Origin: Prorocentrum cordatum
Taxonomy: Eukaryota; Sar; Dinophyceae; Prorocentrales; Prorocentraceae
DNA: 20,000 nt
NCBI GenBank assembly: GCA_963575745.1
Contig: CAUYUJ010019110.1
Coordinates: 77,908 to 97,907 of the forward strand
Direction: 5' to 3'
The position numbers and the translations under genes are program-made. This document shows, one piece after another, positions 1-8,767 of the stretch (the stretch's first letter is position 1; the number at the start of each line of letters is the position of its first letter). The notes beneath the pieces are model-generated. The model did not search any database, was not told the DNA's origin, and saw only the letters and a program-made list of their open reading frames with translations.

Positions 1-149
1 ATTTTTATGTTCATGTCATTGTTTGTTCCCCTGAAATAAGCCGCACCCCCGACCCTCCATCCTCGCCAAGATTAAGAGGAGTAGGGTTAGGACGGGCGTG
101 CCCCCCTAACAGGCGGATGTTGGATGTGTTTTTTGTAAAAGGAAAAACT
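1..149. other. Unassigned left flank
   Basis: No gene, repeat unit or RNA was recognised in this short stretch. It lies immediately outside the point (near position 150) where similarity to the second composite repeat begins. Confidence 0.4.
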
Positions 150-219
150 GAAAATTAGCTGTCAAAGGACCAAACCATATGCAGTTGTGAATACCGCAAT
201 TATCGTTTTCGCCCGCGCT

Positions 220-275
220 TCCCATGTGGCCACGAACCGTGTGAGGGGCGTGCCGACATGCGTGGCGGGGCACAC
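220..275 (+). repeat. Isolated minisatellite unit, forward
   Basis: One copy of the array unit stands alone here: GTGGCCACGAACCGTGTG followed by a GGGGCGTGCCGACATG-like stretch, closely matching the units at 14545-14600. It sits just downstream of the conserved left block, where the second element begins its uninterrupted array. Confidence 0.65.
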
Positions 276-373
276 AACGCGAGCGAAGACGATAGGTATG
301 TGTGCGAGATACTGAGAGCGAGTGAGTCTGATTGTGGATGAGTCTGCGCGCGCGTGAGTCTAGGTGCATAAAT

Positions 374-408
374 GTCGACGCCCATGTCGGAACGCCTCTC
401 ACGAGGAT
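374..408 (-). repeat. Isolated minisatellite unit, inverted
   Basis: Read on the minus strand, this segment gives CGTGAGAGGCGTTCCGACAT, a diverged version of the unit core seen forward at 235-262. It is the only inverted unit found in the window; every other unit reads on the plus strand. Confidence 0.5.
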
Positions 409-692
409 CGTGCCCGCTTCCTTCCCGTTATTCTTCTCTCTTTTGGCCAGCGCACGCCCACGTCCAAGGCTGCGGGCGAGGCGCCGCACGGAGTCCCCGC
501 GACGCGCGCTGGTCGCCCCGAAAGGGTCCCGGCGACGCGCGCGGGTCGTCCGCTACGTAGAGCAGAGAGAGCGAGCAGGCTGGCTCCCGCCCGGGAAGCG
601 CGGCCCGGAAACGGCTTCTATACATCGAAAACGACGAAAAACCTCCGGAAATCGAAAGTCGCATGCGAACTCCGCCACTGGGCCGCCATGCG

Positions 693-1080
693 AGTTCCGC
701 CATGGAGCCTTCGGTGGAGCTCCCTGTGGGGACACGAAGCGCTGTACTGGGTGGTGGATGATGCATGCGGGCGGTCCCACTGGGGCCTTCGGTGGAGCCC
801 CCCACGGGGCCACGAAGCGCTGTACTGGGTGGTGGATGACGCATGCGGGGGGTCCCAGTAGGGCGTTCGGTGGAGCTCACTACGGGGTCACAAAGCGCTG
901 TACTGGGTGGCTGGGTGGTGGATGACGCATGCGGGCGGCCCCACTGGGGCCTTCGGTGGGGCCCCCTTATGGGGCCACGAAACGCTGTTCTGTCTGGTGG
1001 GTGACGCATGCGGGCGGTCCCACTGGAGCCTTCGGTGGAGCGGTCCCACTGGAGCCTTCGGTGGAGCTCCCTATGGGACT
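693..1080 (+). repeat. Minisatellite array 1 (units of about 78 bp)
   Basis: About five units share the core CACGAAGCGCTGTACTGG, then a GATGACGCATGCGGGCGG stretch, then TGGGGCCTTCGGTGGAGC. Starts of the GGAGC motif at 716, 794, 872, 958 and 1037 give spacings of 78, 78, 86 and 79 bp. The last unit carries an exact 26-bp internal duplication (1015-1040 repeated at 1041-1066). Spacings that are not multiples of three argue against the open frames through this array being real protein. This subtype is shorter than the 90-bp units of the second array and differs in the segment after CACGAA. Confidence 0.85.
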
Positions 1081-1090
1081 GCGACATGAG

Positions 1091-1170
1091 GAAGGATCGG
1101 GAGGAGGAGGAGGAGGAGGAGGAGAGGAGGGAGGAGGAAGGAAGGAAAGAAGGAAGGAGGGAGGGAACGC
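1091..1170 (+). repeat. GGA/GGAA polypurine tract
   Basis: Strand-asymmetric purine run of GGA then GGAA and GGGA repeats. It occupies the same position, between the array and the conserved right block, as the purine tract at 15749-15815 in the second composite element. Confidence 0.8.
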
Positions 1171-1177
1171 GGGGATC

Positions 1178-1221
1178 GTCTCTTCAAAACGAGGACCCAA
1201 CACCACAGGATGGTTGGGAAA
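1178..1221 (+). repeat. Conserved right-end block, copy 1
   Basis: 44 bp beginning GTCTCTTCAAAACGAGGACC and ending GATGGTTGGGAAA, with one mismatch to 15819-15862. It is much better conserved than the arrays beside it, suggesting either recent common origin of the ends or a functional end sequence. Confidence 0.85.
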
Positions 1222-1270
1222 TATACCAAAATGGTCAAACATAGTCCAAGAATCGTCCCCAGGCTATTCC

Positions 1271-1660
1271 TCATGTAGAGGGACAGGCCCGACTGAAGAG
1301 TAGGGTGAGGCCACTGTGCCCTCTCACGGGGGGCCAGCGCAAAGGGGCCTGTGGCACCGCGGTGGGCCCGCACAGGCCCGGCTGGCAGGCCGCCCCGGGG
1401 CTCGCAAGAGCACGGAGTGCAGTGGAGGCCAGTCCACAAGAGACCTTCCACAAGAAACCCAACCCTGAGACCCCAGGACGTCCATCGATGTTCGGTGTGG
1501 GAACGTCGCGCTCTCCACAGCAAAACCATCGAGACCCAAGAAACCCAGGGCACCCTGGAGGCAAGCAGGGTGGTTTTCTTGGCATAGGCCTCCACTGTAC
1601 TTACATTTTCGGCGCCCGCGCGGAGCACCGATCTTCGCATGAGATGTTCGAGCCCGGGGC
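1271..1660 (-). pseudogene. Weak coding-like stretch, unassigned
   Basis: A long minus-strand frame is open across this non-repetitive stretch. It continues through the neighbouring inverted-repeat element and the conserved right block (about 2081 down to 1071), so much of its length must be chance or repeat-derived. The part within 1271-1660 has a mixed amino-acid composition (for example ENVSTVEAYAKKTTLLASR) rather than the arginine/proline bias typical of chance frames here. No domain was recognised. It may equally be non-coding. Confidence 0.15.
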
Positions 1661-1673
1661 GGCCCCCTACTGA

Positions 1674-1857
1674 GTATCGTTTAACCGATCCCCATCCCCA
1701 GCGGCGTAGCCTGGGCCCCACTGGCCGATTTACCCCCCTAGATGGGGATACAGGTCGTTCTCTTCGGGTTTCGAAGGGGGTATCCCCAACTGGGGTGGCA
1801 ACTTGGTGGGGGTCTCGGAGGGGATGGAGATGGGGATGGGGATCGTTTAAACGATAC
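1674..1857. mobile_element. Short terminal-inverted-repeat element (MITE-like), copy 1
   Basis: This 184-bp element begins GTATCGTTTAA and ends with its complement TTAAACGATAC. The inverted repeats extend about 27 bp with one mismatch (continuing CGATCCCCATCCCC). A second copy lies at 13161-13345. It is flanked by TGA on the left (1671-1673) and CGA on the right (1858-1860), an imperfect candidate 3-bp target duplication. It has no coding capacity. Miniature inverted-repeat elements of this size are usually moved in trans by a DNA transposase; the superfamily cannot be named from two copies. Confidence 0.75.
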
Positions 1858-3460
1858 CGACCTACACTCCTGTCCGCATCCGCGTCTGCGGGGTATGGGC
1901 GAGTTTTGCAGGCGGGCGCGTACTTGCTCTCAGCCCCCCGATTACGCACTGGAATGCAGTTGGCAGCCGCTTGCTTGGTGCGCGACGAGCTACTCTTCCT
2001 GGCAGGTTCCAGCAACACGCCTCCGAGCGTCCCCTCCCCTTTGGCCCCTAGCCAGGCCCCCAGGCGGCCTCCCCCTTTCAAAGATCAAGATCCCCAACGA
2101 CGCTACATGCCCCACAAAAGAAGGTGGCCGTTGCACTACGAACCGAGCCAGCCAACCTGTGTCCGACATTGAGTGGATCACTTAAAGCGTAAACATCTCA
2201 CTCCGATCATGCACCGCAGGTAGAAGCAGAACGCGGAGACTACACGCAAGAGGGCGGACAAGAAATGCGAAAGACGGCGAGTCCATCTGAAGGCAGGCCT
2301 GGCGAGATTGCCTGTAGTGCGCTGCCTTGTAGCAGCCAGTGCGTTACTGACAAGTCACCAGGAGCCTACAGGCCGTCGCATCATACCTGTGACGCAAGCT
2401 AGCCAGGTCAACCAAAATCTACACAGATCCAACATGCGCCAGGGGAGCGAGGAGGAAAGAGGAGGACGAGAGGGAGAAGGACGTCGAGGAGGAGGCGGCC
2501 CTAGCTGCCAAGAGCCTCAACCAGCCCCAGCCTGGCAGCGGCAACGTCAAGCGTCCAGCTTTCGTTTTTTCTTTGGTCGCGCGTCGTTGTCCTGGAGCAG
2601 GGGGGGCGATTTACGTAACGAACCATGCAACACGTGGCAACTACATGTGCTACGCGCGTAGGTAGCCAACAACTAACAACAAGTATCGAACATGCAATGT
2701 GTACGCTATCACATGGATATCCGTGCCCTAGGCCCTCGAAAAAAACAAAGCAAATGAGGATTGCATAAAGGATTACATCAACCCCTCACCCAGTGGAAAA
2801 GACAATGGCGAAACAGACGTCAACGACAAGCGCAACGTTAAGATCAATACGCAACACGTCGGGGCGGAACAATGCTGATTGTACGTTTCATGCTATTCAG
2901 TATGGCGTTGGCCTGCCAACATGTAACGCACTGTGCGACTGAAATTGCGTGCCAACTTTGATACCGATTCACTTGCCACCCCGGCTTCGCCATTCAAAAT
3001 CTGCCCGAACAAACAGCTCTCACCCGAACGTCACGATCACGCAACCCTTGAATTCTTCGTGATCCGCCACCACGCTTACAACGGTTGATATCTGTCCGAC
3101 CCTTGCTTTATTTCGCTGCGCTCGCTCACTGTGAATGAATATATACCCCCCCCCTCTCACCCGCGACAAGACGAACTCGACACGCGCTCACATATTGCAC
3201 CACATCCCTGTGTGCGATGCTTGCCTCCCGCGCGCACACAAAAGACCAGCACCTAAGTTATGGGTTGGGCGTTCCGCCCAGCACCCCATGCCACTCCACA
3301 CCCCCAGCTCAACCCTACACCCCACGCACCCGCCCCCCAACCTCTCCCGAGTTCCCCCCAAGCGCGATGGCAAATTCGCACGGCAGAGCAACTGGATGAT
3401 CACCCTGCACACGATATGTCAAACGTAACCAACTAGTATCCAACGAAGAGGCCCGTCGGA
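1858..3460. other. Mostly unique sequence, nothing recognised
   Basis: This is the longest repeat-poor stretch in the window. It has only short, unconvincing open frames (the longest, 2308-2661 plus, includes a GGA-type low-complexity segment). No RNA gene, repeat unit or element end matching the rest of the window was found. The right edge (about 3340-3460, minus) has a short stop-free stretch that may extend the coding-like remnant at 3470-3848. Confidence 0.4.
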
Positions 3461-3469
3461 TAGGCAAGC

Positions 3470-3848
3470 CTACGATGCAGGGTACTTGAGTTGCGATTCC
3501 CGTGTAAACGGGCCTATGACTTGCACAAGAGGTGTGTCACGCTTCTTGAGATCGCCTGCCCCATCCACTGCTCCCCAGAGCTCTCTTAAGGAGATGGGCG
3601 CATGCGGGATAGAACTATGTTTGAGTACTTGTCGGAGGTTGCTGCCTGACGATCACATGGTTTCATATGTAGACAAAAAAACTCGAATGCCCTGCGCCAG
3701 CAGGAGCGGCTCCTCTGACTAGCAACTCACAAACCCCGACCCGTTGGGCGGGGAACCAAGTTAGGATGCCCAAAACATCAAGGATAGAGAGACCCTTCTT
3801 GTCGCAGGCCAACCCATACGCATCTACCCCTAATACAATGGCGGGGGC
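3470..3848 (-). pseudogene. Frame-broken coding-like remnant, unassigned
   Basis: Two minus-strand stretches with natural-looking composition lie end to end in different frames. The first (3848-3663) is a 61-codon stretch including AYGLACDKKGLSILDVLGIL and ending in a TGA. The second (3652-3470) encodes 60 residues including SLRELWGAVDGAGDLKKRD and ends in TAG at 3470-3472; in its frame a TGA at 3653-3655 interrupts an otherwise open extension up to 3719. Neither has a convincing start. They read like pieces of one decayed gene, or exons of a spliced one, truncated upstream by the triplet-repeat island. No family was recognised. Confidence 0.35.
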
Positions 3849-3853
3849 CTATG
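3832..3853 (+). repeat. 22-bp direct repeat, left of triplet island
   Basis: AATACAATGGCGGGGGCCTA plus two bases matches 4387-4408 at 19 of 22 positions. The pair brackets the triplet island, as expected of a target-site-like duplication or of a local tandem copy. Confidence 0.65.
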
Positions 3854-3855
3854 CA

Positions 3856-4330
3856 CCACCACCACCACCACCAGCACCAGCATCAGCAGCAGCAGCATCA
3901 GCATCAGCATCAGCATCAGCATCAGCATCAGCGTCAGCATCAGCATCATCATCATCATCAGCATCATCAGCATCATCATCATCATCATCAGCATCATCAT
4001 CATCATCATCATCGTCATCATCATCGTCATCATCATCCTTCTCATCCTCGTCCTCATCCTCGTTCTCATCATCCTCCTTCATGTTCCTACTCATCCTGCA
4101 CGTCCTGCTGCTCCTCCTCCTCCTCCTCGTCCTCCTCCTCCTCCTCCGCCTCCTCCCCATCCTCCCCATCCTCCCTCCTCCCTCCGCCCTCCTCACCCCT
4201 ACCTCCTCCCTCCCCCTCCTCCCGCCTCCCGCCTCCCGCCTCCCGCCTCCCTCCTCCCGTTAGTCGTAAGTCGTCCGTTGTCGGCGTCGAGGTCGTCATC
4301 GTCGTCGTCGTCGTTGCTGTCATCGTCGTG
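3856..4330. repeat. Compound triplet-repeat island
   Basis: In order: (CAC)n, then mixed CAG/CAT triplets (3873-4050), TCC/TCA triplets, a long (CTC)n run (about 4100-4260) with four CCCGCCT copies near its end, then GTC/GTT triplets to about 4330. Strand composition changes from CA-rich to pyrimidine-rich to GT-rich in blocks. Several frames on both strands are open through it (poly-Ser, poly-His, poly-Asp, poly-Met), which follows from the triplet period and is not evidence for a gene. Confidence 0.9.
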
Positions 4331-4386
4331 CCAACCGCCAGCATCCGGAGCGCCCCGGATCGGCGGCACTAGCCAGAGGCCATTCA

Positions 4387-4408
4387 AATACAATGACGGG
4401 GGTCTACG
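4387..4408 (+). repeat. 22-bp direct repeat, right of triplet island
   Basis: AATACAATGACGGGGGTCTA plus two bases; partner of 3832-3853 with three mismatches. All three differences are transitions. Confidence 0.65.
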
Positions 4409-4421
4409 TGAGGCTACGCCC

Positions 4422-4829
4422 TTATTGCGTCATTAGGGTTAGGGGCTCTATAACTCTGAATGGTTCACAAGCCCAGTCCTCACTCCAATCGTACACGAGG
4501 TCGTTCTTCAGCTTCAACTCCTTCAGCACTTTGTCCAATATGGCTTGGAGCCTGCCAGTGGCAGCACGGACAAGAGCCGATCAATCACAAACAAGTCTCC
4601 TTAGTATGGTGGAGTATTAGGATAAAGCAGCGCAGCGCTCCAGCATGCTGTGGGCGGTGATGACTTTTAAATGTGTCTCTCTGCCAATGCGTCGGCAGTG
4701 CATCACTCGCCACCTGGCCCAACGTCGGATATGAAGCACGCTCTCGGCCCACCGACGAGCACGACAAGCACAGCATGTTGCGGACAGGTGGCAGGGGCAG
4801 ACCTGCAACGAACACCGTCTACACGACAA
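4422..4829 (-). pseudogene. Coding-like remnant with two in-frame stops
   Basis: One minus-strand frame runs from about 4829 to a TAA at 4422-4424 and is interrupted by a TAA at 4617-4619 and a TGA at 4581-4583. The reading on both sides looks natural: THLKVITAHSMLERCAALS before the first stop, and the last 52 codons contain LQAILDKVLKELKLKNDLVY followed by DWSEDWACEPFRVIEPL. The helix-like spacing of Leu, Ile and Val and the low Arg/Pro content contrast with chance frames in this GC-rich region. No family was recognised. A decayed gene is the simplest reading; retained introns or stop reassignment are less likely alternatives. Confidence 0.45.
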
Positions 4830-5331
4830 CAGACCCCAAGAAACCGAAAAGAACTACACCGCCTTGACCAGTCAATGCAACAGATACGGGACAAGCGTTT
4901 CACCAGCCGTCGCCGCTTAATGAGGGCACCCCACTACTATGGAACAGAAGTTTAGCTGAGATTAGGAATGGACCATGTGTTTGCATTCGGCCAGGAGCGG
5001 ATACCAACATGGGGCTCAACGCGGCCCTGGTTTTTGCAAGAGCAAGACATTTCCATATGAGGGGGGAGGAGGGCAGATGGAAAAGGGAGGGAGGGAGGGA
5101 GGACGGAGGACTGAGGATGGCGAAGGGAGGGTCACTGAAGGGACGATGGGAGACAAAGGAGGGTGGAAAGAAAAGGTGGCAGATGCACGGACAGTGGTTT
5201 GCTTGACAGCAGGAGCGCGACATTCGTGCTGGCTGTTGTCTGTGATTGCGGAGGGACTATATGATCTCGGGCAAGTGGCGCCATGCGCACTGGCGGGGGT
5301 CACATTGTCGCTGATTGGCGGCCAAGGGGGG
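4830..5331. other. Unassigned spacer
   Basis: No convincing gene. A GGGA/GGA purine-rich stretch (about 5061-5170) keeps several frames open. The rest is unique sequence leading into the GGT tract. Confidence 0.4.
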
Positions 5332-5764
5332 GTGGTGGTGGTGGTGGTGGTGGTGGTGGTGGTGGTGGTGGTGGTGGTGGTGGTGGTGGTGGTGGTGGTG
5401 GTGGTGGTGGTGGTGGTGGTGGTGGTGGTGGTGGTGGTGGTGGTGGTGGTGGTGGGTGGTGGTGGTGGTGGTGGTGGTGGTGGGTGGTGGTGGTGGTGGT
5501 GGTGGTGGTGGTGGTGGTGGTGGTGGTGGTGGTGGTGGTGGTGGGTGGTGGTGGTGGTGGTGGTGGTGGTGGTGGTGGTGGTGGTGGTGGTGGTGGTGGT
5601 GGTGGTGGTGGTGGTGGTGGTGGTGGTGGTGGTGGTGGTGGTGGTGGTGGTGGTGGTGGTGGTGGTGGTGGTGGTGGTGGTGGTGGTGGTGGTGGTGGTG
5701 GTGGTGGTGGTGGTGGTGGTGGTGGTGGTGGTGGTGGTGGTGGTGGTGTGGTGGTGGTGGTGGT
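5332..5764 (+). repeat. Long (GGT)n tract
   Basis: About 430 bp of nearly pure GGT repeats, with phase-shifting single-G insertions (TGGGTGG) near 5453, 5482 and 5543 and a lost G near 5747. The plus strand is G-rich with regular GG doublets, the pattern compatible with two-tetrad G-quadruplexes; the minus strand is (ACC)n. Poly-Val, poly-Gly and poly-Trp frames through it arise from the triplet period. Confidence 0.97.
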
Positions 5765-6002
5765 CCTCCCCGGTGGATACAACAGAGGGAAAACAGCGAT
5801 GTAGTGTAGGGGCGAGGGGGGGGGCAGCGGGGGTGGAAGACAAGCTAGGCGCGCTTGCGCCATATGTGACGCCATACCCCTCCCATCCGTTCCTCCCTTC
5901 CTTCCCACTGCACTGATGTTTCCCAACCCCTGACTAAGTGCCCTAGATGGCATTGATCCCCACAATGACCCCATCGTATATGCTTGATCAGGCAGGGGCG
6001 CT

Positions 6003-6690
6003 TTGAACATAGAAGGAAGTGGAAGAGGAGAAGAAGGAGGAGGAGGTGGATGAGAGGAAGAAGAGGAGGAAATTGATGACGGATGAGGAGCAGCAGCAGA
6101 AGGAGCAGCGGGAGAAGCAGAAGGACAAGGACCAGGGGAGCGATGAGGAGGAGAAGGAGGGGCGGCGACGACAAGACAGGAATCGGACCCAGAGGTGTAA
6201 CCCGAGAGCAGCACCCTGCACGACGGGACCAAAGCGCCAATCCTTGCAGCGGGAGCACATGTGCTTCGAGCCCGAGGGCGTTCCGCTGGAAGCTAAACAA
6301 GAAACGATGCAGACGCATGACGACAACATCCCGCGCGTGAGAGCAACACGGGAGATGGGCGGCAGCACCGCCGCACACGACCAGGGGAGATGGAAGAATG
6401 GCCTTCCGATCGAATGCTCGTCAAAGGGCAACGGAAAAGGGGGGAGAGCGAGGAGGATGGGGGCGAGACTGGAAGGCAGAGGGCGGGAGGAGGAGGAGGA
6501 GGAGGGCGCAGGGGGAAGGCAGAGGTCGGAGGGAGGGGAGGGAGCAGAGAGGAGGGATGAGGGGGCGGATGAGGGGGGGCGGAGGCAAAGGCGGGATGAG
6601 GGAGGGCGGAGGGGGGGGTGAGGAGGAGGAGGGGGAGAGCGGGAGGAAAGGGGGAGAGCGGGAGAGAGGGGAGTGGGGAGAGTGAGGGAG
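6003..6690 (+). repeat. Purine-rich low-complexity region
   Basis: Imperfect GAG/GGA/AAG-rich DNA at about 6006-6160 and again at about 6425-6690 (GGAGGA, GGGAGGG, GAGGGGG runs), separated by a more complex segment around 6180-6420. A plus-strand frame through the first part gives a Glu/Lys/Arg-rich peptide and the minus strand gives Pro/Ser-rich frames; both are what such composition produces. I do not call a gene, though a charged low-complexity protein segment at 6019-6420 cannot be excluded. Confidence 0.7.
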
Positions 6691-6768
6691 CGTTTGACAG
6701 AAGGGAACGTTTCTGACAAGCGCCCTGGACCCGAGATGTCACGGGTCACGAGAGAGGGTCGGATTGGT

Positions 6769-7811
6769 TTACCTGTCCTCTGCAGGTTCGTCAGACTCTC
6801 CTGAAGAAAGATCGCCTGGGTCTGGCTCGGCCTCGAGCCGAAGAGAGGCTCGCACCTGGGAAGGCTGGTCGGTAGGCTTAGCCTGCTCTGTCTCCTCCTC
6901 GGATGCAGAGCCCGGCCCGACCGCGTCTGGGTCGAAACGTTCGCTTTCGACTCCAGACATCTTAGGATGCTTGCTGGTGAGGCGGGCTCGAGAGACGGAG
7001 GAGGCATACTTGCCCAAGGCCCCCTTTGCCTAGTAGCACCTCTCGGTTTCTTGAATTGGCCTCAACAGGAACACCACAGCAGCGGCAGGAGGAATGAAGC
7101 ACAGACTCGCTGCTGCACGTGAGGCCGACAACGTGGTGTCCCCGCCCGCTGAAGATCAAAGCCACCTCTGGGGGGGCAGCACATCCCAGGGGTGGAGGTT
7201 TAGCAGCTTGGCGGCGGAAGCGGAGGCAAGCCGGACAGCGCCAGAAAGACCCTTGCCAAACAAGCACGCGCTCGGCAGAATCGACGTCGCCTGCTGGGCG
7301 CGGTGGCAAAGCAATAGCAACAGCCTCCACATCGTTAAGATCGAGACGTGGCCAGGTCGGCAGCAATTTAGCCGTCAACATGCAAACAGTTCTGTAAAAC
7401 TAGTGTCCTAGTCTACTCGCCTGGTCTCCTCCAGGGACGGCTTGGGGCGCATGGCGCCTCAAGCTCAGCGGCCCTATCGGCTACATCGCTGTCTTCCTTA
7501 AGACATCGAGCGTCCGGGCTAGGGTCAGGCGAGTCGGTCATGTGGGTCTTCCCATGGCGAAACGTAGGGAAGACCTCGTACCTCGCGTATTGATCATGCG
7601 GCCCGCACAGGGTGTTTTTTTGCGACAGCTGGTTAGCACGAGGCTGGGCGAGAGGTTTGACGGCATTGGCACAACCACTGACGCCTTTGGACCTGTCATT
7701 CAAACAGAGAGCCGTGTACGAAAGGGAACCAGACTCGGCAGTCTGAGGAAACTGATGCCAAAGAGGGCCCCACACCCTACACAGGACACAGGATATCCGA
7801 ATTGGGACCAT
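6769..7811 (-). pseudogene. Coding-like remnant with paired CxxC motifs
   Basis: Three minus-strand stretches follow one another in different frames: 7811-7413, 7381-6962 and 7017-6769. The middle one (139 codons) has a WRCPAC motif at residues 47-52, GHH at 81-83, a Cys at 89 and CRCCG at 99-103, so two CxxC pairs about 47 residues apart as in zinc-ribbon folds. Moving one frame near 7020 continues naturally into the third stretch (KYASSVSRARLTSKHPK), which ends in an acidic Ser/Glu-rich tail. The first stretch has natural composition (for example EVFPTFRHGKTHMTDSPDP). The layout suggests one gene broken by frameshifts or by introns I cannot define. A transposon-derived protein is possible but no family was recognised. 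Confidence 0.45.
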
Positions 7812-7891
7812 AAACAGCTACACCTGGACAGAAGGGAGCGAGGAGAAGACGGGGGAAGGGAGAACAAGGACGGGGGCCAATGACTCGCGCG

Positions 7892-8767
7892 CTACTCCTC
7901 CAGCCGGTTCCGAGCGCGCCGCGAGCCACGACGCTTAACAGAAGCCGCGCGACGAATCATGGAGTCACGCAGAGTGGGGCCAAGACATCCAGCGACTCGA
8001 TCATATTCGAGGCATGGGCACTCAGACCTCCCAACCCCTTTCGTGGGATGGTGACGAGGACAGAGAGGAGGAGGAGGAGGAGGAGGAGGAGGAGGAAGAG
8101 GAGGAGGAGGAACACGACAACAGCAAGAATGGGGAAGAGGAAGACAACGACATCGAGAGGGATGACCATGGTGAGGGGGGAAGAGGACCAGGAAAGGGGT
8201 GAACGAGGACGAAGAAGGGAAATGAAGCGAAATGACATGACCACGATCCACGAGATGGAATGCCATTACCTCCGCCCATGGAACCGATTGTAATCCGGCT
8301 TGTCGTAGAAGCCGACGGACCGCATGTATCGGAAATAGTCCACGAATTGCGAAGGGAACCCGCTGGAGAAATCGGCACAGCGCTCTGCTTCTTGCAAGCC
8401 ACTTGAACCTATCGATCAAAGGACGTGAGGACATAAGCGAAATCACAACATTTGTGCTTCGAAGATTACGGGCATCGATGACGACAAGGCGGACGATCAA
8501 ACTCGGGATGACAGGCAAGCGCTGTATTGAGAGCTGTCGAACAACAGGAGGGGCGCATGGTGAGGATACCGCCGCGACCCGTCGGGCGGTTCTTGCATCA
8601 ACCCTGTTGGTTGGAGTGCCGCAGACAGCCTGGTCAAGCCGTAGAAGGAAGGCCCTGTGGTTTAGATACCAGGCGGGCACACGCTGGAGTGCCGAACCAA
8701 GCCTGTGCTGATCATGATCGAAAATGTCGTTCCCTGAGCCGTCTGGGATTAAAGGTGGCCTCGGCAT
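7892..8767 (-). pseudogene. Long minus-strand open frame, coding status uncertain
   Basis: A 291-codon stop-free frame. Residues before the low-complexity end have mixed composition (for example RLGSALQRVPAWYLNHRAF and RSTNVVISLMSSRPLIDRF), which may be real coding. The C-terminal third is generated by the GGA tract at 8066-8112 and is Pro/Arg-rich. The plus strand over 8290-8405 also has a plausible short stretch (RLVVEADGPHVSEIVHELRR), so strand assignment is not secure. No domain was recognised. Confidence 0.25.
8066..8112 (+). repeat. (GGA)n microsatellite
   Basis: Nearly pure GGA/GAG triplets with one GAA interruption, one of several purine-strand-biased triplet tracts in the window. 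Confidence 0.9.

Larger units (their letters stand above)
150..1221 (+). mobile_element. Composite dispersed repeat, copy 1
   Basis: This stretch shares its overall plan and both end blocks with 14393-15862. The left block starts at a GAAAATTAGC sequence (150) and includes AACCATATGCAGTTGT at 173-188, identical to 14416-14431. Diverged minisatellite units follow, then a GGA-rich purine tract, then a 44-bp right block at 1178-1221 that matches 15819-15862 at 43 of 44 positions. Beyond the right block the two copies diverge at once. The middle (about 276-690) is not array sequence and may be an insertion or decayed units. No transposase or reverse transcriptase was seen, so if mobile it would be non-autonomous. 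It could alternatively be a segmental duplication carrying an expanding satellite. The two-copy similarity is seen directly; mobility is inference. Confidence 0.6.

Noticed and set aside
4434-4446. Telomere-like TTAGGGTTAGGG
   Set aside because: Only two units, inside a coding-like stretch read on the other strand; far too short to indicate a telomere.
5283-5916. Poly-Val, poly-Gly, poly-Trp, poly-Thr and poly-Pro open frames
   Set aside because: They are the direct translation of the GGT tract in each frame and have no non-repeat protein sequence of natural composition around them.
6019-6621. Glu/Lys/Arg-rich plus-strand protein
   Set aside because: The composition follows from the purine-rich GAG/GGA DNA; the frame has no distinct domain and several other frames are also open.
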